NCBI GenBank assembly: GCA_023419605.1 | Contig: JAEZXR010000145.1 | Span: 44,992 to 108,991 of the forward strand | Direction of reading: 5' to 3' | Source: Bacillota bacterium | GTDB taxonomy: Bacteria > Bacillota > Clostridia > Acetivibrionales > JAEZXR01 | DNA length: 64,000 bases | Shown here: positions 36,767 through 46,899 of the stretch, one piece after another | Numbering within the stretch: position 1 is the first letter of the stretch | How the letters are laid out: each line of letters starts with the position of its first letter | Program-made: the position numbers and the translations under genes | The notes under the pieces: model-generated | What the model saw: only the letters and a program-made list of their open reading frames with translations | Database searches by the model: none | What the model was told of the DNA's origin: nothing

Positions 36767-38515
36767 TTGAAATTCTTTAAAATTAAATTGGGTAAAAGCA
36801 TTTTTCGTCGGCTTGTCGTAAATTTTCTGATCATTATATTTCCCATATACATCCTGGGGATATATATCTACAATTGGGGACTTCACACAGTCAAAAGCGA
36901 GATAGCAAGATCCACAATCGCACAGGCTTCATTTTATCTGGAAGGATTGGAAAAGGAAATAGAAAGAATGAAAATCCTGCAATATGACTGTCTGAATGAC
37001 GAATATCTGAATAAACTTGCGATTCGCTGGGATGTCATGGATACATATAACAGGATTGAATGTATCCGACAGCTTCAACAGCGGTTGGTTACGATCAAGA
37101 ACAGCAGCATATATATAAGCAATGTCAGGGCACATATCCGCACTATCGGAAGAACCATTTCTTCGAACAGTGTATCCGATCCTATCAACCTGGAGAAGTT
37201 TCAGGGTGTGCGGATACCTTACGGGATCCATGGAGCACAGATCATCAGCTTTAAAGGCGGTCTGTATCTTAGTACGATACAACAGAACAATTTATCGGGC
37301 AATAATCCTCTGTACCTGTTGGAAATCGAACTGAACCAGGAAGCCCTGAAACAAGCACTGGCACAGTTTAACACTTACAATGGCAGCGGTTCTCTCCTGG
37401 TAACCCTTATGAATCATAGTATGATTATGAATCAATCCGACACCAATACTATTTTATTGCCGGAGAGCATAGTTGATCATATGAGCAAGGAAGGCAGCAG
37501 CGGCATGAAATTATTTAAAATACATGGAAAAGGGTATTATGTGGTATATTCAAAATCCGAATATTTAAATATAGCATTACTAAGGTATATTCCCGAGGAA
37601 TATGTGGTAAAACCTCTGCAGAATTTTTATGTCTGGGCATGGGTATTCTCCAGCGCGGCAGTTTGTATTATTGTGATATTTTCGTTTTCCACTTACAAAT
37701 TCATGCACAAGCCGTTGCTGGAGCTGGTGAAATCCTTTCGTAAAGTGGAAAGCGGAGATTTGCAGGTTTCCATCGATCATGATTCCAGTAACGAGTTCGG
37801 ATATTTATATAAGCGGTTCAATGATATGGTGAGAAATCTCAATATGCTCATCAATCAGGTGTATAATCAAAAGATCCTGATGCAGCGGGCCGAATTGAAA
37901 CACCTGCAGTCACAGATTAATCCCCATTTTCTGTATAACAGTTTTTTCATGCTGAATACGATGGCAAGAATTGGAGATGAAAATCTGATTCCGTTTACAA
38001 GGCAATTGGGAGAGTATTTCCGTTTTGTAACCCGAAATTCTTCGGATTATATTTTGCTTCAGGAAGAAGTAAATCATGCTAAGGTTTATACGGATATCCA
38101 GCAGACGAGATTTTCCAAGAGATTGCTGATTCAGTTTGCGGAATGCCCTGAAAGGTACAAAACGTTGAATGTGCCGCGTCTCATTCTCCAGCCAATTATC
38201 GAGAATGCTTTTGAACACGGCATCGAAAAGAAAAAAAGCAGAGGAATCATATCCGTTGCCTTTGAAGCAGATGAAAAAAAATTGGACATTATCGTTGAGG
38301 ACAATGGAAGCGATATGACGGATGAGGAACTGGAGAAATTACAAAATCGGTTGGAGTATAATGGAGAGGAATTAGAGACAACCGGGATTATAAACATACA
38401 TCGGCGTATCCGGCTGGTATATGGGGAAAAGAGCGGATTACAGGTCTCACGTAGTGCATTGGGAGGACTCAAGGTGATTCTGTATATTTTACCGGGAGGC
38501 GAAAATTATGTTTAG
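36767..38515 (+). CDS. YesM-type sensor histidine kinase 2
   Basis: A 582-residue membrane kinase. TTG start behind AAGAGGG. Membrane helices at ~15-37 and ~285-308, extracellular sensor between, HAMP (~310-360), His_kinase QSQINPHFLYNSFFML with H387, and HATPase (PIIENAFEHGI, VEDNGSDM). The last 8 bases overlap the response regulator start, so the two are coupled. It lies downstream of the cysteine-less binding protein. No transporter of its own is adjacent except the next cluster at 44 kb. Confidence 0.9.
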   Translation: MKFFKIKLGKSIFRRLVVNFLIIIFPIYILGIYIYNWGLHTVKSEIARSTIAQASFYLEGLEKEIERMKILQYDCLNDEYLNKLAIRWDVMDTYNRIECIRQLQQRLVTIKNSSIYISNVRAHIRTIGRTISSNSVSDPINLEKFQGVRIPYGIHGAQIISFKGGLYLSTIQQNNLSGNNPLYLLEIELNQEALKQALAQFNTYNGSGSLLVTLMNHSMIMNQSDTNTILLPESIVDHMSKEGSSGMKLFKIHGKGYYVVYSKSEYLNIALLRYIPEEYVVKPLQNFYVWAWVFSSAAVCIIVIFSFSTYKFMHKPLLELVKSFRKVESGDLQVSIDHDSSNEFGYLYKRFNDMVRNLNMLINQVYNQKILMQRAELKHLQSQINPHFLYNSFFMLNTMARIGDENLIPFTRQLGEYFRFVTRNSSDYILLQEEVNHAKVYTDIQQTRFSKRLLIQFAECPERYKTLNVPRLILQPIIENAFEHGIEKKKSRGIISVAFEADEKKLDIIVEDNGSDMTDEELEKLQNRLEYNGEELETTGIINIHRRIRLVYGEKSGLQVSRSALGGLKVILYILPGGENYV

Positions 38516-40229
38516 ATTGTTGATTGTGGATGACGAAGAAATCATTGTAAACGGATTGCATGAGATTTTTTGCAGTAGAAAGGATCTTGACCTGGATGTC
38601 TATAAAGCATACTCAGGGGAAGAAGCCATCGAGTGGTTGAACAGGACAAGGATCGACATTGTGCTGACGGACATTCGGATGCCGGAAATTGACGGGTTGC
38701 AGCTGCTGGAGGAGATCCATAAAAGCTGGCCCCAATGTTGGGTTATATTTCTGACGGGCTACGACGAATTTGAGTATGTGTATAAAGCTATTCAGCATAA
38801 TGGCGTAAGTTATATACTGAAGACCGAAGATCATGAAAAAGTGATTAATGCAGTTGAAAATGCCATCAAGGAAATACAAAAGGGGATTAAGATTGAGGAT
38901 TTGATCCATAAAGCAAAAGAGCAGATAAACGTGGCTTTGGATTTGTTTCAGAAGGACTATTTCATTCACCTCCTCCATGAAGATGCCGCACTGAATGTAG
39001 ACAAATCTCAATTTGAGCAGCTGGTAATCCCAATGCATCCGAATCAGCCTGTTGTTATGCTGTTGGGGCATGTTGACGACATACCGACGGATGTATCTTA
39101 TTGGGACAAAGTACAATATCTGTATTCTGTCAGGCTCATAATCGGACAAAATATCAATACGCATACCCGAAATGTCGTTGTCATGGATGAAAGCTACAGG
39201 TTTGTACTCTTCATACAACCCAAGGAACTGCCCGCTTCCAATGAGATACACACTCAATTATCTGTCTGCTATGAACAGACCATTTCATTCTTAAAAGGTA
39301 CGCTTGAAGTTATACAGACGGCTTGCCGGGAGTCTTTGAATACCTCCATCAGTTTTGTATTAAGTGGTGAACCCTGTAAGTGGGAAGAGGTATCCAAAAA
39401 ATATTATTCATTGAACCAACTGCTGAATTACCGGATCGGTGACGGCATTGAAATGCTGTTGATCGACAGTGAATTCAAAAACAATATTTTAAATACCAAT
39501 GCAGACAGTAATATACCTGAACTGGAAGCAGATATGGAGTCCCTTGATACGCTGCTGAGGCAAAGAACCGTGGACACCATCGAATTATATCTCGAATCGG
39601 GTCAATCGGATAAATTTTTTGAGAGTTTGTCCGTATGGATCGATCCTTTAAAATCCATTCGAAGCAAAAACAGCAATATAGCAATCGAAGTCTATTTCAA
39701 GGTGGCTCTCTGCCTTTTATCCTATATCAACCGGTGGAAGCTTACCGATAAGATTGCCTTTCACCTGGGGCAAAACAAACTGATGAGGATTGACAAGCAT
39801 GAATCCTGGGAAGAAGCAGTGGACTATATTTATGCTCTCTCCAGAGTTATTTTCAAGCTGCAGAGTGAGGAACAGAAAAAGAGGGCCGACAATGCCATTC
39901 ATTATATTCAAAAGTATATCGAGAATCATATGAGCGAGGATCTTTCCCTGGTCAGGCTTGCCGAGCAGGTCTATTTGAACCCCTCCTACCTTTCGCGCCT
40001 GTACAAGCAGGTTACGGGGACGAATTTGTCTGATTTCATTGATAATGTGCGGATCAAAAAGGCAAAGGAGATGCTGGAAGGAGAAAATGTTAAAATTCAT
40101 GAGGTTGCCAAAGCAGTCGGATATGAAACGGCAGCATCCTTTACCCGGTTTTTTCGGAAAATCGCCGGGTGTTCGCCACAGGAATATCATGAAGCTTCCC
40201 TGGTGGGTAAACAGTTGAAAACCAGGTAG
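38508..40229 (+). CDS. YesN-type response regulator 2 (receiver + AraC)
   Basis: A 573-residue regulator. Receiver ~1-120 with D8/D9 and phosphoacceptor D55 (LTDIRMP). The usual Lys-Pro after the fifth strand reads ILKTEDH, a known variant in long YesN proteins. A long middle region follows, then the AraC double helix-turn-helix ~470-560 (RLAEQVYLNPSYLSRLYKQV...YETAASFTRFFRKIAG). It overlaps the kinase by 8 bases. Targets are not visible; solute-binding protein 3 is a candidate. Confidence 0.9.
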   Translation: MFRLLIVDDEEIIVNGLHEIFCSRKDLDLDVYKAYSGEEAIEWLNRTRIDIVLTDIRMPEIDGLQLLEEIHKSWPQCWVIFLTGYDEFEYVYKAIQHNGVSYILKTEDHEKVINAVENAIKEIQKGIKIEDLIHKAKEQINVALDLFQKDYFIHLLHEDAALNVDKSQFEQLVIPMHPNQPVVMLLGHVDDIPTDVSYWDKVQYLYSVRLIIGQNINTHTRNVVVMDESYRFVLFIQPKELPASNEIHTQLSVCYEQTISFLKGTLEVIQTACRESLNTSISFVLSGEPCKWEEVSKKYYSLNQLLNYRIGDGIEMLLIDSEFKNNILNTNADSNIPELEADMESLDTLLRQRTVDTIELYLESGQSDKFFESLSVWIDPLKSIRSKNSNIAIEVYFKVALCLLSYINRWKLTDKIAFHLGQNKLMRIDKHESWEEAVDYIYALSRVIFKLQSEEQKKRADNAIHYIQKYIENHMSEDLSLVRLAEQVYLNPSYLSRLYKQVTGTNLSDFIDNVRIKKAKEMLEGENVKIHEVAKAVGYETAASFTRFFRKIAGCSPQEYHEASLVGKQLKTR

Positions 40230-40614
40230 AAGCCGGATAGGATCAGGGGATTTTTGGAAAATAGAGGAGTGAGCAAAGAGTAACGAAAGGGTGGGTACGA
40301 TGTGTATCCACTCCACTTTATTGGACATGCAAAGAAAAAATCGGAGATTCTCGACTTAGAAAGCCAGACTGCAATGAAAAGGTAAATAAATGATAAGAAA
40401 GTAAAAATGTGTGAATAGCAATCATCAGCCGCATCTCCTATAATTTTTATTAAAGGGTGGGATGTTTACTCTCCATTTTAGTAAAACTTATAAGGAGAAT
40501 GGAATATGAATAATAACCCGATTATTCGGCTTGTAACCGGTATTTTAGTCTATTCTCCTAATCTGGTTGTGTCTCCCGGCAAATACACGGTAAAAATCTT
40601 GTTCGGACAGGGGG
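40230..40614. other. About 385 bases between the second and third two-component systems
   Basis: A short reading from an ATG at 40506 has a fair ribosome site (AAGGAG) but runs across the next kinase start and resembles nothing known. Otherwise AT-rich with no clear hairpin; the promoter of kinase 3 presumably lies here. Confidence 0.4.
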
Positions 40615-42438
40615 ATGCTCTTTGTGGGAAAAATAAAAACAGCCAATCTATTGAATTATCTGACGATTTCGCAAAAGATGGTTCTTATATTTTTGGGATC
40701 CGTTATTTTGCCCTTAGCGATACAGAATGCCTTTTATTACAATGATACTGAAAAAAATATTCAATCCGAAATGATGCAGCGGCTGATCCATTCATTGGAG
40801 GAAAAGACCAATAAGATTAACGGATGTATTTCAGGAACTATAACTCTGTCCCATAGATACAATACCAATGAAGACCTGTATAATTTTTTGGATTGCAACT
40901 ATTCCAGTGATATTAGTTATTTAACTGAATATCAGAGTCGAATCAGGGAGGTGCTGCTTTCAGATTTGGCATTTAATCAACAAGTGAGAAAAATCAGTCT
41001 CTATACGGATAATCCTACTGTGGTAAATGGATCACTTGTAAATAAAATAAAGACCGAGGAGTTTGTTACGCTAGGAGAGAATTTGATTGAATATAAAATG
41101 TACAATTTGTCTTCCTCAGAAAATGGACCCAAACTCCGGCTTTCTTTAGTACCTTTGGAATTCAAGGCATCCGATGACAGATGTCTCAGTATTTTAAGGC
41201 CTTTAAAGTATTTTCCGCAACACTCAGTCTATCAGAAATACTTGAGAATCGATATTGATGTGTCATACATCTCATCCATGCTGGAAGAAAGCAGCCTGTT
41301 TGATAATGTGGTTCTGGTAGATTCGGATAACCGTATTATTGCTTCTTCAAACACTTACCACGATTATGGTAGGTTTGATATATTTTCCGAAGATGAGCTC
41401 AAGGCGGGAATCATTGTGCTCAAACAGCCGCTTGGAGATATTCCGCTATCTTTGTATGGCTACTATAATTCCAAAGTTATTTCCGACGAATTTACAAAAA
41501 TGAGATGGAAGACAATGACTGTCGTTGTATGCAGTATGCTGCTTGCGCTTTCTTGCATATTGTTTGTTGCAAGTAATATTACCAAACGCACCAAGCTTGT
41601 TGTAAATTTATCAAAGCAAATTGCACAGGGGAATTTTTCACAAATTTGCAAGGGTAACTCCGGAAATGATGAAATAGAGATTTTGGCAGATAGTATGAAT
41701 CAAATGAGCAGGAAGCTTAAAACACTAATTGAGGAGGAGTATAATTCCCGTATCCTGAAAGCACAATTGGAACGGGAAACAGCACAAGCGAAATTATTAG
41801 CCTTGCAAAGCCAGGTAAATCCCCACTTTATGTTTAATGCACTGGAAAGTATCCGCTTAAAGGCTATGGTGAAGAATGAGTCTGAGACCTCAAAAATGAT
41901 TATGTATATGTCGCGGATGTTCAGGCGGCTGATTAACTGGAATGATGACATCATATTTTTACAGGATGAAATAAAATTTCTCAATGAATTTTTAAGTATT
42001 CAAAAATATAGGTTTGATGACGAATTTGAATATACCGTCAACGTTGATGAAGAGGCCCAGCGTTGTCTGCTGCCAAAATTTATTATACAGCCTCTGGTTG
42101 AAAATGCCTGTGTTCATGGTGTAGAGGCAATCTCCAACCACCGGTTGGTTGAAACCTGTGCAGCGATTAGGGAAAACCGTCTGATGATCACGGTTTGTGA
42201 TAATGGCTCCGGTATTAGCGAGGAAAAATTATACGAACTTAGAGAGATGCTAAAAGGTGATAAAAAGCCGACGGAAAGTGTTGGACTTTACAATGTATAT
42301 CAACGCTTGGCTTTGTATTATGGCCGGGAATTTGCTTTAACTATCAGCAGTAAAGCGGGCCAGGGAACAAGAATTGACTTAACCATTCCTATACGCCGTT
42401 CAAAGGAGGAATTTTATGTATTCAATTCTGTTGGTTGA
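40615..42438 (+). CDS. YesM-type sensor histidine kinase 3
   Basis: A 607-residue membrane kinase, with CAGGGGG before the ATG. Membrane helices ~20-42 and ~300-323, extracellular sensor between, HAMP ~325-375, His_kinase QSQVNPHFMFNALESI with H404 (Met in place of the usual Leu), and HATPase (PLVENACVHGV, VCDNGSGI). The response regulator starts 23 bases before its stop. It is the first gene of the cluster that carries the complete transporter and the GH8 enzyme, so xylo-oligosaccharide sensing is plausible. Confidence 0.9.
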   Translation: MLFVGKIKTANLLNYLTISQKMVLIFLGSVILPLAIQNAFYYNDTEKNIQSEMMQRLIHSLEEKTNKINGCISGTITLSHRYNTNEDLYNFLDCNYSSDISYLTEYQSRIREVLLSDLAFNQQVRKISLYTDNPTVVNGSLVNKIKTEEFVTLGENLIEYKMYNLSSSENGPKLRLSLVPLEFKASDDRCLSILRPLKYFPQHSVYQKYLRIDIDVSYISSMLEESSLFDNVVLVDSDNRIIASSNTYHDYGRFDIFSEDELKAGIIVLKQPLGDIPLSLYGYYNSKVISDEFTKMRWKTMTVVVCSMLLALSCILFVASNITKRTKLVVNLSKQIAQGNFSQICKGNSGNDEIEILADSMNQMSRKLKTLIEEEYNSRILKAQLERETAQAKLLALQSQVNPHFMFNALESIRLKAMVKNESETSKMIMYMSRMFRRLINWNDDIIFLQDEIKFLNEFLSIQKYRFDDEFEYTVNVDEEAQRCLLPKFIIQPLVENACVHGVEAISNHRLVETCAAIRENRLMITVCDNGSGISEEKLYELREMLKGDKKPTESVGLYNVYQRLALYYGREFALTISSKAGQGTRIDLTIPIRRSKEEFYVFNSVG

Positions 42439-43975
42439 TGATGAAAAAAGCATCAGGGAGCATTTAACAAAAGTCATACCGTTTGAGGAGCATGGATTTA
42501 CGGTCAGGAATACTGCGCTTAACGGTAAAGAGGCGTTGGAGAAGCTTTCTATCACATGCCCTGATTTGATTTTACTTGATGTCCGTATGCCGGTAATGGA
42601 TGGGCTGGAGTTCTTAAAGCAGCTAAGACAAGGTGAATATGCACATACCCCGGTTGTCATGCTTTCTGGATATAATGAATTTGTATATGCGAAAGAAGCC
42701 ATGAAATATGGCGTTAAGGCCTATTTGAACAAACCTGTGGATGAAGAGGAAATGATCCCTCTGCTGCATAAAGTACATAAGGAGTTGGACGATTACAAGA
42801 ATGAAAAAGATAGGTCCATGCTTCTCGAAAACATGAAGATATTCAATAAGCTTTATAATGGAGGGTCTATTGCCAGAAGCACATTCAAGGGCTATACCTT
42901 TATGTCCTGTGTTCTTTTGCAATGTACTTGCAGTATGGAAAGCAATGACCCTCACGTGATTATGCAGGAGTGCCTTTCAAAACAAATCGGAGAACTCGAC
43001 AGTTATCAATTCCGCACTAAAGGGAGCCAATATTCCTTTTTACTGCCCCCAAAAGTCATGGAACCTTATTGTTATAATAAAAAGGCTCTTGCGGATAAGC
43101 TGCAGGAAGAATTAAGAAAGGAAGCTCTTTTTTGCGCATTCCTTTTTGATTCCTATATTTTTGAAGATAGCCAAGATACCTTTAGAGAAGACTTTTCAAA
43201 TCATAACTATGAAATGCTGACGGAACTATTTTTCTCCGGCGGAAAATTTATGGATTACAGCCCGAATCGTTATAAAACGGGTGAAGAACTATATTTGGAA
43301 TCAAAGTATTTGGATGAGATTAAGCAGGACTTATTATCGCTTGATAAAAAGAAAGTAATACTGGACTTTGAAAATCTCACGGACCAAATTCAAAAGGAAC
43401 GCACTGGAATCCAGTATGTTCAGGAGATAAGCTATAGAATCTATTATCTCATTAACAATGAAATATCAAAAATTGTAAATACAAAACAAGGGGAGATGTT
43501 CTTGGCCCGTCCCAAATGGATAGATAGCCCATGTTTTGTTTCATTTCACCAATGGAGAAAGGTGATGTACTCTTTGGTCATGGAAGGATTCGGATTTATT
43601 GAGCAAAGCAGTCGAGTTGTCAACCTTGGCGTCGGTAAAGAGGTTGTCCAATATATAAAGCTGCATTATATGGAACAAATCAGTTTAAAACAGGTTGCCG
43701 ACCTTTTTTTTGTGAATGCCGCATATTTGGGTAGAGTTTTTCAAAAGACAACAGGATTGAGTTTTAAGGAGTATGTCAACAGAATACGCATTTGTGAAGC
43801 AAAAAAGCTGCTGCAGCAGACCGACAAGCTTATTTATGAAATAGCAAATCAGGTGGGCTTTCTTGAGAGTAGTTATTTTATTGTAAAATTTTCACAGGAA
43901 GTTGGAAAAAGTCCTACGGAATATAGAAATGAGATGAAACGGAATGAACTACATGATTTGTCCAGGAGGACATAA
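42416..43975 (+). CDS. YesN-type response regulator 3 (receiver + AraC)
   Basis: A 519-residue regulator, with AAAGGAGG before the ATG inside the kinase gene. Receiver ~1-120 with D8/D9, phosphoacceptor D55 (LLDVRMP) and Lys in LNKPVDE. The AraC double helix-turn-helix is ~415-510 (QVADLFFVNAAYLGRVFQKT...FLESSYFIVKFSQEVG). It most likely controls the binding protein, permeases and GH8 gene that follow. Confidence 0.92.
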   Translation: MYSILLVDDEKSIREHLTKVIPFEEHGFTVRNTALNGKEALEKLSITCPDLILLDVRMPVMDGLEFLKQLRQGEYAHTPVVMLSGYNEFVYAKEAMKYGVKAYLNKPVDEEEMIPLLHKVHKELDDYKNEKDRSMLLENMKIFNKLYNGGSIARSTFKGYTFMSCVLLQCTCSMESNDPHVIMQECLSKQIGELDSYQFRTKGSQYSFLLPPKVMEPYCYNKKALADKLQEELRKEALFCAFLFDSYIFEDSQDTFREDFSNHNYEMLTELFFSGGKFMDYSPNRYKTGEELYLESKYLDEIKQDLLSLDKKKVILDFENLTDQIQKERTGIQYVQEISYRIYYLINNEISKIVNTKQGEMFLARPKWIDSPCFVSFHQWRKVMYSLVMEGFGFIEQSSRVVNLGVGKEVVQYIKLHYMEQISLKQVADLFFVNAAYLGRVFQKTTGLSFKEYVNRIRICEAKKLLQQTDKLIYEIANQVGFLESSYFIVKFSQEVGKSPTEYRNEMKRNELHDLSRRT

Positions 43976-44113
43976 AAACTGAAATTGGATAAGCTGCATT
44001 TGGATTAGGGATAACAGGTATAATAATTTAAATTTCCAGTATTCTTTTTTAAATGACCGGGTCCGGCTTCCGTGCTACTATTAAAGAAAAAAGGAAAGGT
44101 GGATATTCCGAAA

Positions 44114-45823
44114 ATGAGAAAGTTTTACAAACTGTTGACTGTGCTGGTTATCTCGTGTATAGTTCTGTCGCTTGCTGCCTGCGGTTCATCAAGTAGTAGC
44201 ACCGATAAAACAACAACCCCTCAGAATGGAACCGCTGCACAGAAGGATTCCGAGACGGGTTTGACCCCAATGGCAAACGCAGGTAAGCCGATAACCTTTA
44301 ACCTCTTTATCCGTGACCCTGGCCAGGCACCTGCGAAGGACAACCCGGTTCTAAAAAAAATCACCGAGTTAACCGGAGTTACAATCAATTTTGAATTTGT
44401 TGTCGGTGATGTAAATCAGAAGCTGGGTGTAATGATCGCTGGGGGGGATTACCCGGATGCGGCGTTTGCAGATGCTGCAAAATTGTATGATGCCGGTGCT
44501 CTTATTCCGGTTGAAGATTACATCAACAAATATCCGAATCTGAAAGCCCATTACGCCCCCTTCATGGATAAGATGATCGCGGGTTTTGACGGAAAACATG
44601 CCTATACGGTTGAAAACTATAATGCTATTACGAAACCAGCGCCCATGTTTACCAACGGTGGTGTAGGTTTCTTTATCCAGAAAGCCGTATTGGAAGAATC
44701 CGGCTATAAGATCCCCAAGACAATTAATGAATATTTCCAGTTGATTGAAGACTATAAAGCAAAGCATCCAACCATCAATGGAGCCAAAACCATCGGATTT
44801 GAAATCCTTTGTGATGGCTGGAGGGACTTCTGTCTGCGCAATCCTGCGCAGCATCTGATGGGTGCCGGTAACGACGGTGATGTATATGTTGATCCCACAA
44901 CATTTAAAGCATCTCTTTATCAAATTTCCGACACTGCCAAGAATTATTACAAGAAATTAAATGAAGAATATCACAAAGGGATCATTGAAGCAGAAACATT
45001 TACTGAAAACTATGACCAATATCTGGCCAGATTGTCAACGGGTGCCGTACTGGGTATGTTTGACCAGGCCTGGAACTTTGGGAAGGCTGAAGACGCTTTG
45101 AAAACAGCCGGTAAGTTTAACCGTACTTATGTTGCCGTTCCAATCGCAAATCCCGGTGTAAAGGACGGATATCTTGATTCTCCGTCGGGCACAATTAGCG
45201 GAACCGGTGGTCTCACTGTTACAAAGAAATGCAAGGATCCTGACCGGCTGTTCGCTTTCTGGGATTGGTTATTGAATCGTGAGGTTCAGGACTATCTGCA
45301 GTGGGGTATCGAAGGCAAAGACTTCGTAAAGGTTGGCACCAATGGTAAGGCATTGACAAAGGAACGCCGTGAACTGGTCAGAGATACGGCTAAAAAACGC
45401 GACCTGACCGGAGATACATTGTGGCAGTACTCACCCAAAATGCAGGGCTTATATGAAGACGGTACTCCCTGTGGACCTGGCGATTCTACAGACGAATACA
45501 TGGCAGCTCTCAGCGAGTATGAGCGGAAATTCCTGAAAGACCTTACTATTCAATATCCTGCACAGTTGCTTTCTGAACCGGTAAAACGTCCTAAATACTA
45601 TCCGGTGTGGGCATTCCCTATCGAAGATGGAAGTCCGGCCAAGGTTGCGATTACAAAGGTGACGGAAACCTGCCGCAAGTATTATCCGCAGCTGATTTTG
45701 TCGAAGCCTGGAGAATATGATGCATTATGGGACAAATTCCTTGGAGAAATCAAGGCTGGCAACCCTCAGCCCTATCTTGATGAAGTGAATCGTCAGATTA
45801 AGATCAAGCAAGGAGTTAAATAG
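44114..45823 (+). CDS. ABC sugar solute-binding lipoprotein 4 (LplA/YtcQ type)
   Basis: A 569-residue lipoprotein with lipobox SLAAC at C23 and a Ser-rich linker. The start is put at the ATG at 44114, preceded by AAAGGTGG and giving a standard lipoprotein leader; a GTG 42 bases earlier would add an odd basic extension. The body is the large LplA-type (GQAPAKDNPVLKKITELTGV, MIAGGDYPDAAFA). It is followed by a small hairpin and an LplB/YtcP permease pair and a GH8 exo-oligoxylanase, so xylo-oligosaccharides are the likely ligand. Confidence 0.9.
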   Translation: MRKFYKLLTVLVISCIVLSLAACGSSSSSTDKTTTPQNGTAAQKDSETGLTPMANAGKPITFNLFIRDPGQAPAKDNPVLKKITELTGVTINFEFVVGDVNQKLGVMIAGGDYPDAAFADAAKLYDAGALIPVEDYINKYPNLKAHYAPFMDKMIAGFDGKHAYTVENYNAITKPAPMFTNGGVGFFIQKAVLEESGYKIPKTINEYFQLIEDYKAKHPTINGAKTIGFEILCDGWRDFCLRNPAQHLMGAGNDGDVYVDPTTFKASLYQISDTAKNYYKKLNEEYHKGIIEAETFTENYDQYLARLSTGAVLGMFDQAWNFGKAEDALKTAGKFNRTYVAVPIANPGVKDGYLDSPSGTISGTGGLTVTKKCKDPDRLFAFWDWLLNREVQDYLQWGIEGKDFVKVGTNGKALTKERRELVRDTAKKRDLTGDTLWQYSPKMQGLYEDGTPCGPGDSTDEYMAALSEYERKFLKDLTIQYPAQLLSEPVKRPKYYPVWAFPIEDGSPAKVAITKVTETCRKYYPQLILSKPGEYDALWDKFLGEIKAGNPQPYLDEVNRQIKIKQGVK

Positions 45824-45849
45824 TATTTGATATCGAAATCCTGAACTAT

Positions 45850-45872
45850 GAAGAGAGGATGTTCCTCTCTTC
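45850..45872 (+). terminator. Hairpin between binding protein and permease
   Basis: GAAGAGAGGA and TCCTCTCTTC form a perfect 10-base stem with a 3-base loop, followed by a weak T-run. It lies 27 bases after the stop codon of the binding protein. Such stems often lower permease expression relative to the binding protein. Confidence 0.65.
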
Positions 45873-45921
45873 GTGGTTTTATAAATCGGCATTAAAAACT
45901 AACCAGATAGGGAGAACGGAT

Positions 45922-46884
45922 ATGGCTGAGAAGGAAATTGTCTTACAAAATAAGCTCATGAAGCAAACGCAATGGGAAAGAAAAGTAAAACTGTATAAGT
46001 CCCAAAAATCACTTTTTATCATGATCATTCCCTGCATGATTTTTACCTTTATATTTTCTTATTGGCCGCTTTCAGGATGGATCATGGCATTTCAGAATTA
46101 TAAACCGGCGAAGGGGTATTTGAATTCGAAATTTGTTGGATTGGACCAATTTAGGTTCCTGTTTAGCGAGCCTGTATTCTGGAGGGATTTTAGAAACACA
46201 TTGGGTATGTCGGTATTAAACCTGATTTTCGGATTTGCTTTTGCCATCGGTTTTGCCCTGCTTTTAAATGAAATCCGCAGTTTAGGCTTTAAGCGCGTTA
46301 CCCAGACAGCTTCCTATTTACCGCATTTTTTGAGCTGGGTTATCGTTTGTTCCTTGATTTCCAATATTCTATCAACCTATGACGGAACGCTTAATAATTT
46401 ATTGATGTGGTTGGGCGTTTTGGATAAGCCCGTACTGTGGCTTGGTGAACCCAAGTATTTCTGGTGGATTGTTGCATTTACCAATGTGTGGAAGGAAATG
46501 GGCTGGAATTCAATCATCTACATCGCAGCGATGTCGGCAATTGATACTGAGCTATACGAATCTTGTGAAATCGATGGCGGAAACCGATACAGGAAAATGT
46601 GGCATATTACACTTCCCGGGATTCGACCGACAATCATTGTTCTTTTGATTATGAATGCAGGATGGATATTGAATGCCGGCTTTGAAGTACAGTATCTGTT
46701 GGGCAGAGGTTTAGTAATGGATGTTTCTGATACGATTGACATTTTTGTATTAAAATACGGTATTACGAATGGAAACTATTCATTAGCCACTGCAGCCGGT
46801 ATTTTTAAATCCGTAATATCCATTCTGTTGATCGCAGGCACAAACTACCTGTCTAAGAAACTGGATGAGGAAAGTGTATTTTAG
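45922..46884 (+). CDS. ABC sugar permease, LplB type (pair 2)
   Basis: A 320-residue permease with six helices and the EAA loop ELYESCEIDGGNRYRKMWHI. The start is taken at 45922 behind AGGGAGA; an earlier in-frame ATG lies inside the hairpin at 45850-45872 and is unlikely. Partner of the next gene, 15 bases downstream. CUT1 family, no local ATPase. Confidence 0.9.
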   Translation: MAEKEIVLQNKLMKQTQWERKVKLYKSQKSLFIMIIPCMIFTFIFSYWPLSGWIMAFQNYKPAKGYLNSKFVGLDQFRFLFSEPVFWRDFRNTLGMSVLNLIFGFAFAIGFALLLNEIRSLGFKRVTQTASYLPHFLSWVIVCSLISNILSTYDGTLNNLLMWLGVLDKPVLWLGEPKYFWWIVAFTNVWKEMGWNSIIYIAAMSAIDTELYESCEIDGGNRYRKMWHITLPGIRPTIIVLLIMNAGWILNAGFEVQYLLGRGLVMDVSDTIDIFVLKYGITNGNYSLATAAGIFKSVISILLIAGTNYLSKKLDEESVF

Positions 46885-46899
46885 GGGGGAGAGGAAATC

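Noticed and set aside
40506..40745. Small gene with AAGGAG ribosome site before kinase 3
   Set aside because: It overlaps the kinase start in another frame and its product resembles nothing; kept only as a remark.
45859..45921. Earlier start for the LplB-type permease
   Set aside because: The ATG sits inside a perfect hairpin and the added residues are not typical; 45922 has AGGGAGA before it.
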